Of a stretch of DNA of 64,000 bases, positions 9,713-30,799 are shown in pieces. Each line of letters opens with the position of its first letter. The stretch's first letter is position 1. The notes under the pieces were generated by a model. That model did no database searches, was not told the origin of the DNA, and worked only from the letters and a program-made list of their open reading frames with translations. The stretch comes from Arctopsyche grandis. Lineage: Eukaryota; Arthropoda; Insecta; Trichoptera; Hydropsychidae. A program made the position numbers and the translations under genes. The stretch spans positions 10,514,579-10,578,578 of the forward strand of contig NC_135356.1 of the NCBI RefSeq assembly GCF_051622035.1. The letters are read 5' to 3'.

Positions 9713-9963
9713 ATAGGTTATATTTGAAGTCCAATTTTCAGTTCCAAATCAAAATTTCTGTTTGACTTAATTCACAAATTATTATCACTTATTTTAATTC
9801 GATATGTCTAGAATCTCAGAAAAGCAGAATAAACGTATTACAGACAGTATACCAGTGTTTATAAATATTATTTAACGCAAAACATTAAATATATTGTTTT
9901 GCGAAATATTTCCCGAAAGAAAGAAAAGTGGACTTATGCCACTTTCAAATATAACGGCTTAAA
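9713..9963. mobile_element. Short MITE, family with 'TTATATTTGAA ... TATAACGGCT' ends
   Basis: The left end is gguatatttgaagtcc-like (ggttatatttgaagtcc) and the right end is 'ggacttatgccactttcaaatataacggct'-like. The inside contains 'cttttaattcgatatgtc.agaatctc' and a hairpin around 'aacgcaaaacattaaatat'. Related copies are at 47315-47538, 61483-61695 and 61701-61952. In this copy a Helitron begins right at the distal end. Superfamily not identified. Confidence 0.7.
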
Positions 9964-10421
9964 TCTATATATATCAGCGGTTTCCAAAAGTTACGATATG
10001 AAGTTTTATTTATTTGTAGATATGAAAATTATTTTTTTATTAAAAAATAATTTTCGCCTTTTCGCCTTTCCCCTTTGGACTATTGCCAGGCGCTTCCCCT
10101 GGCAATAGTCCGCGCCTCCCAGTTTGGAAACCGCTGATATATATAAAAATGAATGTCTGTGTGTGTGTGTCTCGAATAGGCTGCTAAACCACTGAACCGA
10201 TTACGATGAAACTTTCGGGATTTGTTGTATGTATGTCCGGGAAGATTACTGTGAAAAAAAAACGAGAAAAAACGGGAATGAGCGTCATTGCAACGCAATA
10301 ATTTCAAATGTGTTCGCTACCTGCGTTTTTCCAACAAATGGGAACGGGAACGAGAACGGGAACGGGAACGGGAATTGCATGCGTTATTACGGCATTGCAA
10401 CGAATGCCGGCGTTCAGCTAG
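9964..10421 (+). mobile_element. Non-autonomous Helitron
   Basis: It begins TCTATATATAT (9964) and, after a nested hAT MITE, continues 'aaaaatgaatgtctgtgtgtg'. It ends with CTAG (10418-10421) next to a host T, with an A before the 5' TC, which are the usual Helitron termini and A/T target. The interior has the 'gctgaaccgattacgatgaaact'-like block and a (gggaac)n run. No Rep/helicase frame is present. A related 3' end is found at 44150. Confidence 0.75.
9975..10136. mobile_element. hAT MITE nested in Helitron 5' end
   Basis: Terminal inverted repeats CAGCGGTTTCCAAA / its complement (9975 and 10136) are flanked on both sides by ATATATAT (9967-9974, 10137-10144), an 8-bp duplication as expected for hAT. 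A second internal palindrome, 'ggactattgccaggcgc ... ctggcaatagtcc', lies at about 10077-10110. Confidence 0.85.
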
Positions 10422-10930
10422 TAATAATAATAAAAACAAAAATAAACTGATTTTATAGCGATGAGTTATAGTATCGATAAACAAACAGATCGGTACTTTT
10501 TCACACGTACTAAATCAACTGAGTGAGACAAAGCAGATCAAATCAGAGGTGACAAACCTATAGCACGCATGCCAAACATAGAGGATTTCTTTGGCACGTA
10601 AATAATTTCTAACATATTGACTAAAATATAATGATTTCGATTTTTAAAAAATTATCTGAGGCGCTTAAAAATTATATAGAGTTAGTTGGATAATCATTTA
10701 ATTAAATAAGATTTAAATAAAAATAAAAATAAATAAGGGTTGCTCGAATAAATATGTGTTATAAAGAGGCTTTCACCGAATGGCTATAAATATTAACGAT
10801 GATAAAAATGCCGGTGATTTTTTACTAGCCTCTTCTTATTTTTTTATTTGAAATTGTATTCGTGCGGAGAAATGATTTACTACGCTATTTATTTATTAGA
10901 CATTTTCTAGGCTGTACAGGAAAAATGCTC
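10422..10930. other. AT-rich intergenic DNA
   Basis: Nothing recognised beyond short A-rich runs. It may contain distal promoter sequence for the GC-rich island that follows. Confidence 0.4.
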
Positions 10931-11430
10931 TGCGGTGACAAGCCAGTGCATTATATGGAGAGCGGTCGGTCGGGGTGGTTGTTCGCTCGGAACGTTTCGA
11001 TTTTTTTTTCAACCGGGGACTCCAGGTCCGTTCGCCACACACAAGAAAGGACGGTGGGGGCGACGCCGAGCGTCCAGGCCGCGGTGGGGCCCCCGTCACC
11101 ATCCCGAGTAAGTATACGAGAAACTAGAGCGCGCACGAGCCTTATGCGCATGCGCGCGCCACAGTTGACTTTTGTGTGTGTCGACCGTCGCCCTCTCACC
11201 ACCCACCACCCACCATTCCCCCGTCGTGCAGAGCTTCCCCCAACCCCAAGGCTCAGCCCTCTTCACAGTGCCTTCGCCCCCAGCGCCCCCTCCCCAGCTA
11301 CCCCCTCCGATGTGACGTGTCAAAGCATGTCCAGTTGTTTACAGTCGAGACATGTCAGATGATCGACGCGCCCTCTCCACCTGACCTCTCCACGCTGACC
11401 CCCTCTCCTCCCCACTGCAATCCCTCCCAT
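10930..11430 (+). promoter_or_regulatory. GC-rich island with a strong splice donor
   Basis: About 500 bp of CpG-rich sequence in a very AT-rich region, ending in a C-rich tract. At 11108 the sequence CCCGA|GTAAGTAT is a near-consensus + strand 5' splice site. This fits a promoter with a non-coding or short first exon ending at 11107. It could be the distal promoter of the protease gene at 19-25 kb, but no transcript evidence is available. Open frames here differ by strand and phase and have no known similarity. Confidence 0.4.
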
Positions 11431-11449
11431 TCTTCGAATACATAAACAA

Positions 11450-14022
11450 AGGAAACGTAAAAACATTAAATATGGCCATCAATTGCAAGGATCGCAGCTT
11501 ATATGGACAGATGTTATTACATCAAATGCTCGATTTACACGGTTTCGACTTAACACGTTCGAATAATATTTTCAAAATTCACTGTTTTTACTTTTTTTTT
11601 GTCTGGTCGTCATTCAACCAACTCATATTTCTAGAACATTTGATCCATCACATTGTATAATAGAGCGTCCTGTAATCTTTATGGGCGAATTACTGACCTA
11701 CATACAACATACCCCCACCATTTATAAAATCGACAACATATTGCTATGTATATATTTATAAATGTATATGTAATTAGTTGAAGTTTTTGTGTGCATATGT
11801 GTAAATATAAGATAACGCTTAATTCCGCTTTCATATGCTAAATATATTCTAGAGAATACCATAAAAAATCGGAACAAATGGGAAAAATGTATCGATCCTA
11901 TTGCTTAATACGCGTATAAACAAAGAAAAAAAAATTTGTTCCTTTTTGATTGCAGTCCGTTTAATCATTGAAATGTGTGCTGAAATTGCACTGCGTAATT
12001 TCGAAATAATTGTCGTAAAACAGCATTTTCCCATTTATGTTGCATGAAAATCGTATAAAATAGACATGTATTACCTGTAAAATGCTATTTTCTTGTTATT
12101 TAGTAATAGCTACTGTACTTATTTATAATAAAAATAGCGATAGATTCATTTTGGGTTTGAATCTGATACATCTTACTGAGATGAACCACAACAAAGAATA
12201 CATAAATCAATACTAACCTAGTCAAAATATTCCAGATTAAAATACTTTAAACAATAATTATATACAGATAAATGAAATGGTTATTCAATAAGAATCAATA
12301 TTACATTCTTAATTTCAAATTAAAAATAATAATATATATATATAATTTATAAAATTGAATACAAACATACGGTTGCAAACATATTGCTAAATTTAATGAG
12401 CTTACTTCTTACATAGTGCATAAAAGATGAACTTATCAGCATATTAGGTCAGATCCTTTATGCAGGACTATATTTGAATTGCAGATATCATTTGAAAACA
12501 GCCACAGTGTTGTTGCAAATGAATAATGCATATTGTTTGACTCAGGCTTAAATAGACATTCAAAGATGCAAATTGTCTCGATTTTCCGAACTGAACGGAA
12601 GCCAATGCGAGATTTCAAAACATGTAAATTGTAGTCTACGAATTGAAAGTATCCATAGTTTAACTCACGTAGACGTGTATAATTCAATGTTCAATAAGTG
12701 TCCATCCTAGAAATTTTTCAATAATACAATTTAGTGTAACATCGTATCATTTGCTTTCATATCTTTCGTTTGCGTCACGGAATAATTGCAATTATATAAA
12801 ACGTGCATATATCTAGATGAAAAAATTGTATTTATATTAAGTGAAAAGGTTTGTGCGAATAAACAACAGCTTAATTACTTTCAAACAAAATGTTAAGGTT
12901 TGCCGCAGCCGTGAAGGCGGGAATCCACATAAATGCCTGTCTTGTTGAGCACATTTACTTCAAAGGAGTTCATGTTGGTTGAATAACCAACAAATTGAAA
13001 ATTTGCCGTTTGAGCTAAGGTTAATTAAAAATTACCAGGTAAAAATGCTTAGAACCGTCTGCACAGTCTGTCTTTCAGTGGTGCCCCAAGTGGACTAGTG
13101 TTTCTCCCGACGATCAAAGACGAATTTAATACATCTGAATCGTTGTCAACAAGGTCAACATCTATCTGGTTTGATTATTCTTTACCCTTGCATTGTACTC
13201 TGGTGCTGATCTTCGCTGCTTTGTGAGATAAATAAATATGCAGCGTGCGCTATCTCACACTCTCAAATTACATGCAACCACATAAATCAGCTTCGTATTC
13301 GTATAAATAAACATTGACATCAGTATATATAAATGAAATTACGATAATCGTCAACAAATAAATCATTGAAACGAGAAAACGTGTCAAGCGTTTACTTTTT
13401 TTTTTTTTGCCATATTACACTAACAAATGAAGCATAATGTCAACATATTGACAGATTTGTAATGGCACCGGAAACGAATTTGAGCGCGTGTTTCAATATG
13501 TCAACATTTTCGATTAATGTTTCAATAATGAGGCGTGTCTATTTTTTTATTATTCCTGGATTGTTTATGTTTGTATATTATTTTGCATTATGTCTGTATG
13601 TATTATACATTTGTATCGACTGCTCTAGCATATGTACGCTTCCATATGCTAGTTTTTTCCATCTTATATAAGCTCTTATTAAAATACATTGACTATTCAA
13701 CGGCTGTAGGATTCTTTGTCTCGAATGAATTAGATATTGATTTTTTTTTTCATGGTATTCCAGTTTTCTTTTGTCTGAACAATCAAAATGCAGAATTCGC
13801 CATTTTCTTAAATATATTTCTATACCAAACCCTTTATATATATATTTTTCGATACTTTTTGTTTATATGGGTGCAACCGAGCATCAAGTATATTATGTTA
13901 CAGTTGAAGTGTATTTTCCAGTTGTAATATATTTTGACTAGTTGGATTTTTTTCCATCTAACCTGTTACCAACTGCCATTATAGTTGAAGTATATTTTCA
14001 GTTGTAATATTTTTAACTTGTC
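11450..14022. other. Intergenic or intronic DNA, no gene recognised
   Basis: AT-rich. Positions 12890-13200 are less AT-rich than the surroundings but carry no frame or repeat I can name. Open frames here are short and have no recognised similarity. Confidence 0.4.
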
Positions 14023-14023
14023 A

Positions 14024-14025
<2 letters not shown>

Positions 14026-14077
<52 letters not shown>
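14026..14077. repeat. (TA)n microsatellite
   Basis: 52 bp of uninterrupted TA, directly abutting the 'atcatcatcat' tail of a LINE fragment. This suggests the array grew from the LINE's own simple-repeat tail. Confidence 0.95.
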
Positions 14078-14079
<2 letters not shown>

Positions 14080-14082
14080 TCA

Positions 14083-14231
14083 TCATCATTTACAGCCATT
14101 CGCCATCCACTGCTGGATGAAGGCCTCTCCAACACACTTCCACTCGTCTCTTTTTTGCGCAACACTCATCCATCTCACCCCACACATTTTTCTAATTTCG
14201 TTCACCCATTTTCCTTGCAGTCTTCCTTGAA
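14083..14231 (-). mobile_element. RTE-like LINE 3' end (tail type 1)
   Basis: On the - strand it reads through 'gaggccttcatccagcagtgg' and 'atggcgaatggctgtaaatgatgatgatg' into a TGA-repeat tail. The same end occurs at 30395, 30700, 35870, 38180 and 62707. Where more of the family is present it encodes a 'KWQW.G..ARRMDERSA' segment, typical of HmRTE-like LINE C-termini. Confidence 0.7.
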
Positions 14232-14610
14232 ATAGCAGAAATAGCCTATGCTATTTCTGCCTTATCACCAGCTAGTTGGAATAATTTTTCGAGTCCCATC
14301 CACGATCTGATGTTCCGGAGCCAAAAAACCCTCTTTCTCCCAAGCCACCGTTTGCCCTCTATTATTGTTTGTAGAAGGCGATACTTGAGGCCACGAATAA
14401 CGTGGCCAAAATTTTCGGCGCTTTACTATATTTACCATTGTTCTATGTTTTTTGTGAAGCAACTGGAGGACAGTTTTGTTCTTCACATGTTCCTTCCAGG
14501 AGATCTTTAATATCTTCCGGTAACACCACATTTCAAAGGAATCTATCTTGTTCAAGCTTGCCACTAATAGCGTCCTCGTTTGCATTTCTATTTTTCTTCT
14601 TATTTCCATT
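14232..14610 (-). pseudogene. RTE-type reverse transcriptase C-terminus (tail type 2)
   Basis: The - strand frame contains 'KIDSFEMWCYRKILKISWKEHVKNK' and 'KRRKFWPR', and in a shifted frame 'GLEKLFQLAG'. These match the conserved C-terminal tail of BovB/RTE reverse transcriptases ('..FE.W.YRR.L.I.W..HV.N..VL..'). At least one frameshift is present. It abuts the other LINE tail at about 14231. Confidence 0.75.
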
Positions 14611-14619
14611 TCCGAACTG

Positions 14620-15870
14620 ATATATGTATGTATAAATCATTGCTTCTAGGTGTATGTAACGAGCAACCTGTTCAACCATTTGTTACACTAACACAATCGA
14701 ATACACGGCAGTTAAATGAACAGCCTCTAGATATCGCAAATAGTTTTAGTAAAGTGACAGTACGCAACCAGTGATTGACGTTACATCGAACAATATACTA
14801 AATTCAGGGACACTCCGACAAAAATAATAACATAAAGCGATTTGATAAAGTCAGGGTTTGTTTCACAGCGAATTTTTAGCGTTCATTGCAATGTAAAAAC
14901 TAAAACGCATTGGTCGGTAACATTTTCGATTTATAGACAAATCTTGAATAAATATTTTTAATTATTTAAATTATAGAACTGTCGGACAGATTGTTGGCGA
15001 ACCTACCAAATTCATGTAACTGCTGTGTATTTATTTGTGTTAGTGTAAATGTGTATATTGAATGCTCGGTTGCGCCCATATAACAAAGAAGTACCCATTT
15101 ATTTATTTTACGAAATTAGCGGTGCTTAATTTTTGTCTTTTGTTATATGTATGCTGATATTTAGAACTACATATGTACATATAAAGGATAAATGAATATG
15201 CATAAAGGATCCGAGCAATATTTCATCTTTTGTACTTTTTGATGCTTATATGCAAAGATCGGCTACATGTGAGTGCGCTATTCTGATATATGGTCAATTT
15301 CTTAGAAAAACCATCAGTGTTCAAAGCAAGGTAGCACAAAAAGCTTGTAAAAAATGTCCTTTCCAAGAAATTAACAATAAAGCACCCAGGTTTAGCTGAT
15401 CTCTGCTTATATGTACATATTATATCACAGATGGTGGTGATCCATTTTTTATAACAGCCGAGTGTCACACAACCCCAAATTAATTTAAAAGACATTTTAC
15501 TGTATTAGATAAACATGGATTAAAAGTGAAAACTACATATGCATATGTGTCTATTATATGCAACTTTTTTTTTCATTTATGACGTAAAAGTAAACTTTTT
15601 TTAAAAATATGTACATACAATCGTTTAACAAATATTTCGCTTTAAGAAAACCAATATTTGTCTGCTTTCAAAAAATAATGCTCTACAGATATGTACATGT
15701 ATAGTATTTATGTATTGGCATCTTAAGTAACTTCATTTTATAAGCTCAAACAAAATGGCGTTTTGCTTACGACGCTATTTTTGTATCACCGCCCTCATTT
15801 GAGGGAGATAAATTCGCAAACGCGAAATTCATTACTTTCAGAGATATGTCACTCACTTCTAGGCTCTATC
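14620..15870. other. Intergenic DNA, no gene recognised
   Basis: AT-rich with no repeat structure or coding similarity noticed. Confidence 0.4.
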
Positions 15871-15876
15871 CTTCAG

Positions 15877-16070
15877 ACGTCAATAAACTGTAAGCAACCG
15901 ACCGTGCTGTAATCAGTAAATATCTTTGACCTTTAGAAATAAATGCGAAATATTTTCACAGTAGGCGTCTTTTGTTGTCAGTCCGTAAGCAACCCGACCG
16001 TTATCAGTAAACATCTTTGACATTTAGAAATGCGGAATATTTTCGCATTAGGCGTATTTTGTTTCGTTTT
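15877..16070. repeat. Tandem duplication, about 100-bp unit, two copies
   Basis: The block 'gtaagcaacc.gaccg ... atcagtaaa.atctttgac.tttagaaat ... aatatttt..ca.taggcgt.ttttgtt' occurs at about 15889-15975 and again at 15985-16065 with small differences. Confidence 0.75.
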
Positions 16071-17214
16071 AATAGACAATAAATCAATGAAAATATATAA
16101 AGAACATCGTCAGGATCAGAATAATATTTCGCGTTACGTGATTTTTCATGAAGCCTTTTCGTGTTATTCGAACATAATGTTTATTACGCGGTTCAGACCC
16201 TTTACGTAGAATTACGAAAAACATTTTTTCAATGCCAAACAACAAATTATGTAAGTAAGCTCGTATTTTGTGCGTGTAACATTTGTACGGTACGTTTTTT
16301 TTTTTAAAAGCAAGATTTGAAAGCATTAATTTGAAAGATTCCGAATATGAAGTCTCGGATACGACATATTTGAAAAGGATCCATATACTTATGCAGCACC
16401 ATGAATATAATATTTATGTTTTATTTCTCTCGTATTTCGATAACATTTTTAGGGGTTTTTTTTTTAATTTAGCATTTTCATGTTTCATTTTAGTAAATTG
16501 AATGTTCAGTTTCAATAGAAATCAATTTCAATGCTCTCTAACACAATTTATAAAATAAATGCAATTTAAAGCCAACATAACAAATGAATATTATAATATG
16601 ACAGTTGAAGCGAGCGACTGGAAAAAATACATTTTTTCGAAAATGTTTTATTCATACGTCTACCGATCTATATTCACTTTTTTTTTCAAATGTAAGTGGA
16701 AGGGGTTCATAATGGTTTGTATGAATTTGTCAGTAGAGTCTAGATACACGTCGGGCGCGGCTGTGTCGTGGACTCGGGAGTAATTAATATTGCTATAGAT
16801 CGCAAGTATAATATAGATATGTATTGTTATATCACTTATCACATAGTGCATTAGTACTTTATTTATTTAGGTCTAATATAAAGTATAACGTATATCTATG
16901 TTCGGCCGCACGCTTCATTTATTATAAAACTAGTGGCTTGTATACACGTAATTGTGCTCTCGGTAAAATATCGCAATTCGGATCAACGGAATTAATAATT
17001 TAAAGTTTAATATGCCGCGTCTCTTTCTACGATATACGATTCGAAATTGATTTTAATATATTATATGTAATAGTACATTTAGGGAAATAATAATTCAATG
17101 TTTTTTTAAATTTGAAATTTGATTCATTGTACTTTGCATTTCGATCGATATATTGAAATCAGGAATGTTTCAATAATTCAAATGTTTACTTTGAAAAAAA
17201 AAATTCTTCCATCT
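16071..17214. other. AT-rich DNA, no gene recognised
   Basis: Short open frames only. The words 'atgcaatttaaag..aacataacaaat' near 16559 and 21904 suggest a shared dispersed repeat of about 70 bp, 'tcaatttcaatgctctgtaacac'-type. Confidence 0.4.
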
Positions 17215-17565
17215 ATTATAGATAGGGTTGCCATACGTTCCAGTTGACGGGGACATGTCCCCGTTTTGAGGCTTGCGTCCCAGTGTCCCAGTTTTCCATA
17301 GATATTATTTAAAATTATATCTTACTGATAATATATAATTAAGTGGGTTTGCACAATGGTAACATACGGCTAGGGGCTATATTTGTCAGATAGGGATTGC
17401 ATCATAATTTGCCTTTTTGTCAAAGTCGGACGGGAGCTCGGTGTTTTCACCAATTTGCGTTGAGATTCGGGAAGACAAGTCGGTTTTTCCAATTTTCTCT
17501 TCAAGTTACCAGGTTACCTACTTATTCATTTCATAATATAGTTGATTCCTTAAACTTTTACAACC

Positions 17566-17685
17566 ATGGGAAGAAGAAAGTGTCACTTTTCTGACGACTA
17601 CACAAAGGAGTGGTCATGTATTAAAAAAGGAAGGAATGAATACAAAGCACACTGCTCAATTTGCAATACTATTATATCAATTCAA
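17566..17685 (+). pseudogene. BED-type zinc-finger transposase N-terminus, interrupted
   Basis: Starts MGRRKCHFSDDYTKEWSCIK and continues 'AHCSICNTIISIQ'. The Cys pair (CSIC) is the first half of a BED-like C2H2 finger. The second half, 'IKEHIKSDTH', lies at about 18072-18105, after the nested insertion. Removing the insertion and one copy of its 9-bp duplication rejoins the two halves in frame. BED fingers bind DNA in hAT transposases and ZBED proteins. Similar N-termini are known from insect hAT-like proteins. The frame then runs out before any catalytic region. Confidence 0.75.
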
Positions 17686-17686
17686 C

Positions 17687-18053
17687 CGGTCTCCCTCACG
17701 GGACCGAAAGTAAAACGCCCGAAAACGCAAATATCGGAAGGCAAAGATCTTAAGTCGAAAGATAAAAAAAAAGGGTGCATGGTAAACGGTACTATGTATA
17801 TATAATATATATCAGTGGCATGCAGTGAAATTATCTCTCTTTTTGTCATACAGCCTTGTTTAATGTGCGCGCGCAGAATACGGGAGGAAAAGGCTGTTCC
17901 TGTTGTATCCTGCTCTCGCAAATTAAGCGAGTATGTACGACGGGGGGAGAGACCCTTTTTTATCTTTCGACTAAAGATCTTTCGATTTTCGATCTTTGCC
18001 TTCCGATATTTGCGTTTTCGGGCGTTTCACTTTCGGTCCCGTGAGGTAGACCC
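17687..18053. mobile_element. MULE-like foldback MITE (copy 1)
   Basis: 367 bp with ~90-bp terminal inverted repeats, beginning cggtctccctcacgggaccg and ending with the complement of gggtctacctcacgggaccg. It is flanked by CAATTCAAC at 17678-17686 and 18054-18062, a 9-bp duplication. Long inverted repeats with a 9-10 bp duplication are typical of Mutator-like elements. A related copy is at 32174-32553. Confidence 0.85.
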
Positions 18054-18267
18054 CAATTCAACACAGCGGAGAATTCAGCATAAAAGAGCATATTAAATCC
18101 GATACTCATAATTCAAGATTGTGTTTGTATCGTCCGCCAAAAATATTTCTTCTTATTTGATTAAGAGTGAAGACACGAGAATGAGTAAAATTAAATTAAA
18201 TTAAACATGATTCAATTTCGTATGTCCCTGTCTATGGTCCGACAATTATGGCAACCCTAATTATAGA

Positions 18268-19056
18268 AGTATACATCTTGTATACAAAATCGAAACGGCG
18301 TCTGTAATTTGTTTCTGATTGGCTGTTGGCAAAGTCGTTTCCGATTGGCTGGATTGGTCCAAGACGTTTGTGTTTGATCGGTCGTTAAATAATGTAAATT
18401 TTTTTCGATCCAAATAAATTTAATAAAAAAACAAATTGAAGATTTTTTCATGCTTCGACGGTGTTCTCACTACTAGACTGCATTTCCATTTACCGAGCGA
18501 CGCCTGGTAGCATCACTTGTACGTATATAAGTGCAGAACAATCTGTGCCTGGAATCATCGTGTATAGAAAAATATATCAGGACTATTTTGTTGTATACAG
18601 AATAATCCTATCCGTAAAAATCACCCAACCATTGATTATGCAGATACGTATAAAAAATATTATTCTATTTCAAACAGTCGCTACAAAAAATCATGTAACA
18701 TTATTTTTAAATGGTTTATACATTTCCGTTTGTTAATAAGAATAGCATATTAATCAACTTTTCAGGTAAACATACATTGTTAATATTAATCAAAGTACGC
18801 TTTGTATGTGTGTTTTAGTGAAGTTTGATTTTTTACTTCAGAATAATTGATTTTTCGAAACTCTGACTCAAGAAATTTATCACATTGATAATTCCACTCC
18901 ACATCCGCTGTATACTATATTATTGACGCAAACGAAAGTACCTGAATCATAATTCCAACTTGTTTTCAGTTTTCGAGCGTTGCTATTTAGCTTATAAGCA
19001 TTAATAAAAATAGTCAATTTATCATTTGTAATAATTATTATCGTTATTTGTTTCAG
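18268..19056. other. Intergenic or 5' intron DNA
   Basis: No coding similarity. Around 18315-18355 the word 'gattggct' recurs twice within 30 bp (inverted CCAAT boxes), which would suit a promoter just upstream of the protease gene, but no TATA box or initiator stands out. Confidence 0.35.
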
Positions 19057-25753
<6,697 letters not shown>

Positions 25754-25759
25754 AGTTTC

Positions 25760-28675
<2,916 letters not shown>

Positions 28676-29165
28676 TTTTTGTTTTTGATATAATTCATAT
28701 TTTAATTATACCTTTATGAACTTTTTGACTACACACGCATAAAAGAGTGATTCTTTGAAGCTGTTATTAAATTGCATAATTTTCTTGTTTGGTGATATAA
28801 TTTAAATTTACCTTATAGATATGTTTACATTAAATAGATTATTTTTAATTATACCTTTATGAACTTTTCGACTACACACGCATAAAATAGTGATTATTTG
28901 AAACTGTTATGAAATTGCATAATTTTCTTGTTTGGTGATATAATTTAAATTTACTTTATAGATATGTTTACATTAAATAGATTATTTTTAATTATACCTT
29001 TATGAACTTTTCGACTACACACGCATAAAATAGTGATTATTTGAAACTGTTATTAAATTGCATAATTTTCTTGTTTGGTGATATAATTTAAATTTACCTT
29101 ATACATGTTTAGATTATATAAATTATTTTTAATTATACATTTATGAACTTTTCGACTACACACAA
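28676..29165. repeat. 143-bp tandem repeat, about 3.4 copies
   Basis: The marker 'cctttatgaactttt.gactacacac' recurs at 28711, 28854, 28997 and 29138, a period of 143, 143 and 141 bp. Each unit also contains 'attaaattgcataattttcttgtttggtgatataattt'-type sequence. Divergence between neighbours is low. Confidence 0.9.
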
Positions 29166-29627
29166 TAAACGATAAAAGAGTGATTTTTTGAAATATTGAT
29201 AAAAAATTTCATCCTCTGGTGATTAAATTGCAAATGCAATGTTTATCGTTTGTTGTTTAATTTTTTTTGTCTATTATTGGTTAACGAATTTTTTTTTTAA
29301 TTTAAATATATCTCTTAAAAGTTGCCAAAGTGTTCCCCATGACAGGCACAAATTAAAGTTTCTGAGTTTTGTGTCATAATGGAGTTTTAATTTGTATATA
29401 TTGTTTCTACAAAATTATGAATGCTGCTATAGTGCTGGCGTCGTCATATGCTACATCACCGGCGACGCGCTTGGAGAAGTGAAATTGTTGATTTCCAATG
29501 TTTGAATTTTTTATGTATATGCAATGGTGGATTTGTATCTATTCCCGTTTAGAGAGAGACTGGACATGTCTAAAGACAGAAGTGTTGTGAACACGGAGGT
29601 GTATAAAGTGAGCTGGAATAGACTACG

Positions 29628-29631
<4 letters not shown>
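29166..29631. other. AT-rich intergenic DNA
   Basis: No gene or repeat named. Confidence 0.4.

Positions 29632-29715
<84 letters not shown>
29632..29715. repeat. (TA)n microsatellite
   Basis: 84 bp of TA. Confidence 0.95.
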
Positions 29716-29718
<3 letters not shown>

Positions 29719-30394
29719 GTGCTTAGTTAATTAATATGCCTATCTTATTTTGTTTTGTTTTAAAGATATATGTGTCTATCTGTAATATTTCGCACACAGA
29801 AAACTTCGATATTATATTCATTTAGTTCTTACTACATATTAATTATAGATGAATTCTATTGAAAAATACATTGTAAATATGCCTATGGTAGATGTGTTTT
29901 ATTTGACAGACCTTGTTTCAGTGACCTTGTTTAGCGAAATTAAGTAAAAGTGTGTAGATGAATTCAAACACGATACAAATGTTAAATAATTATATAAGGT
30001 AAAAGCTATGACCATTCTTATAAAATGAGTATTAACTCATTCCATATTAACGTGTTAATAATACCCGATCATATTATACTTGAATATTTACACATGTATA
30101 TTTATTCAAATATAATACTCGTCCTACTATTGTAACAATTCATATTCAACTTAAGAAAGATACAGATTTATTTATTCAATACAGTCCTGAAAGTAAAGGA
30201 TCAGGTTAGTTGTAGGCTGCCATAATTGTCGAGATTCCAACAGTGACGTTTGAGAAATTCATGATTTCAATTTCAATCAACAAACTTGCAATATTATTTA
30301 AATATTCTTAGCTCATGACCAATTAAATTAAACTATGGAAACGCTTTGTATTTTCATTTTGGTATGGTAAAAGGAAATGCTGGAATGATACCAG

Positions 30395-30525
30395 AGAGAA
30401 TGTAAAAGGGTGGACGTGGAGAAAAATGTGGGGTGAGATGGATGAAAGTTGCGTCAAACAGAGATAAATGTATTGGAAAGGCTTAATCCAGCAGTGGATG
30501 GTGAACGGCTGTAAATAATGATAGT
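30395..30525 (+). mobile_element. RTE-like LINE 3' end fragment
   Basis: Contains 'gagaatgtaaaagggtg', 'gtggggtgagatggatga' and 'atccagcagtggatggtgaacggctgtaaataatga', the tail-type-1 3' end on the + strand. Confidence 0.75.
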
Positions 30526-30699
30526 AAAAACGTCATGGAACTCGAAAGCCTCCTCCTCCACCTTCAAAAATCATATTTAAACTTTAGGAAAAATATAATC
30601 TCATTTTTTCTTAGTTGGGTAGATATGCTACTGTATTATATATTCTTGTTTGTTAGAATAAGATAGATAATGTGTATTATATGTGCAAAAAAATATGTA

Positions 30700-30795
30700 T
30701 CCTTGCTGGATGAAGGCCTCGCCAACACGTTACCATTCGTTTTTGTTAACTCATCCATTTTTTTCTAATTTCATCCATCCATCTTTCTTGTGGCA
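30700..30795 (-). mobile_element. RTE-like LINE 3' end fragment, inverted
   Basis: 'tgctggatgaaggcctcgcc.acacg' and 'ttctaatttcatcc' match the reverse complement of the same tail; it lies 180 bp from the + strand copy, tail to tail. Confidence 0.65.
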
Positions 30796-30799
30796 CATA

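Larger units (their letters stand above)
17223..18259 (+). mobile_element. hAT-type element with BED finger fragment
   Basis: Ends are TAGGGTTGCCATA (17223) and TATGGCAACCCTA (to 18259), an inverted pair. It is flanked by ATTATAGA at 17215-17222 and 18260-18267, an exact 8-bp duplication. The element carries the start of a transposase-like frame at 17566 and a nested MULE-like insertion at 17687-18053. The catalytic and RNase-H-like hAT regions are absent, so it is non-autonomous. Confidence 0.85.

Noticed and set aside
10862..11445. Proline/serine-rich frames in the first GC island
   Set aside because: Overlapping frames on both strands, GC-driven, no similarity; a splice donor interrupts the longest one.
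28711..29150. CRISPR-like array from regular spacing
   Set aside because: The whole 143-bp unit is repeated, not short repeats with unique spacers, and this is animal DNA.
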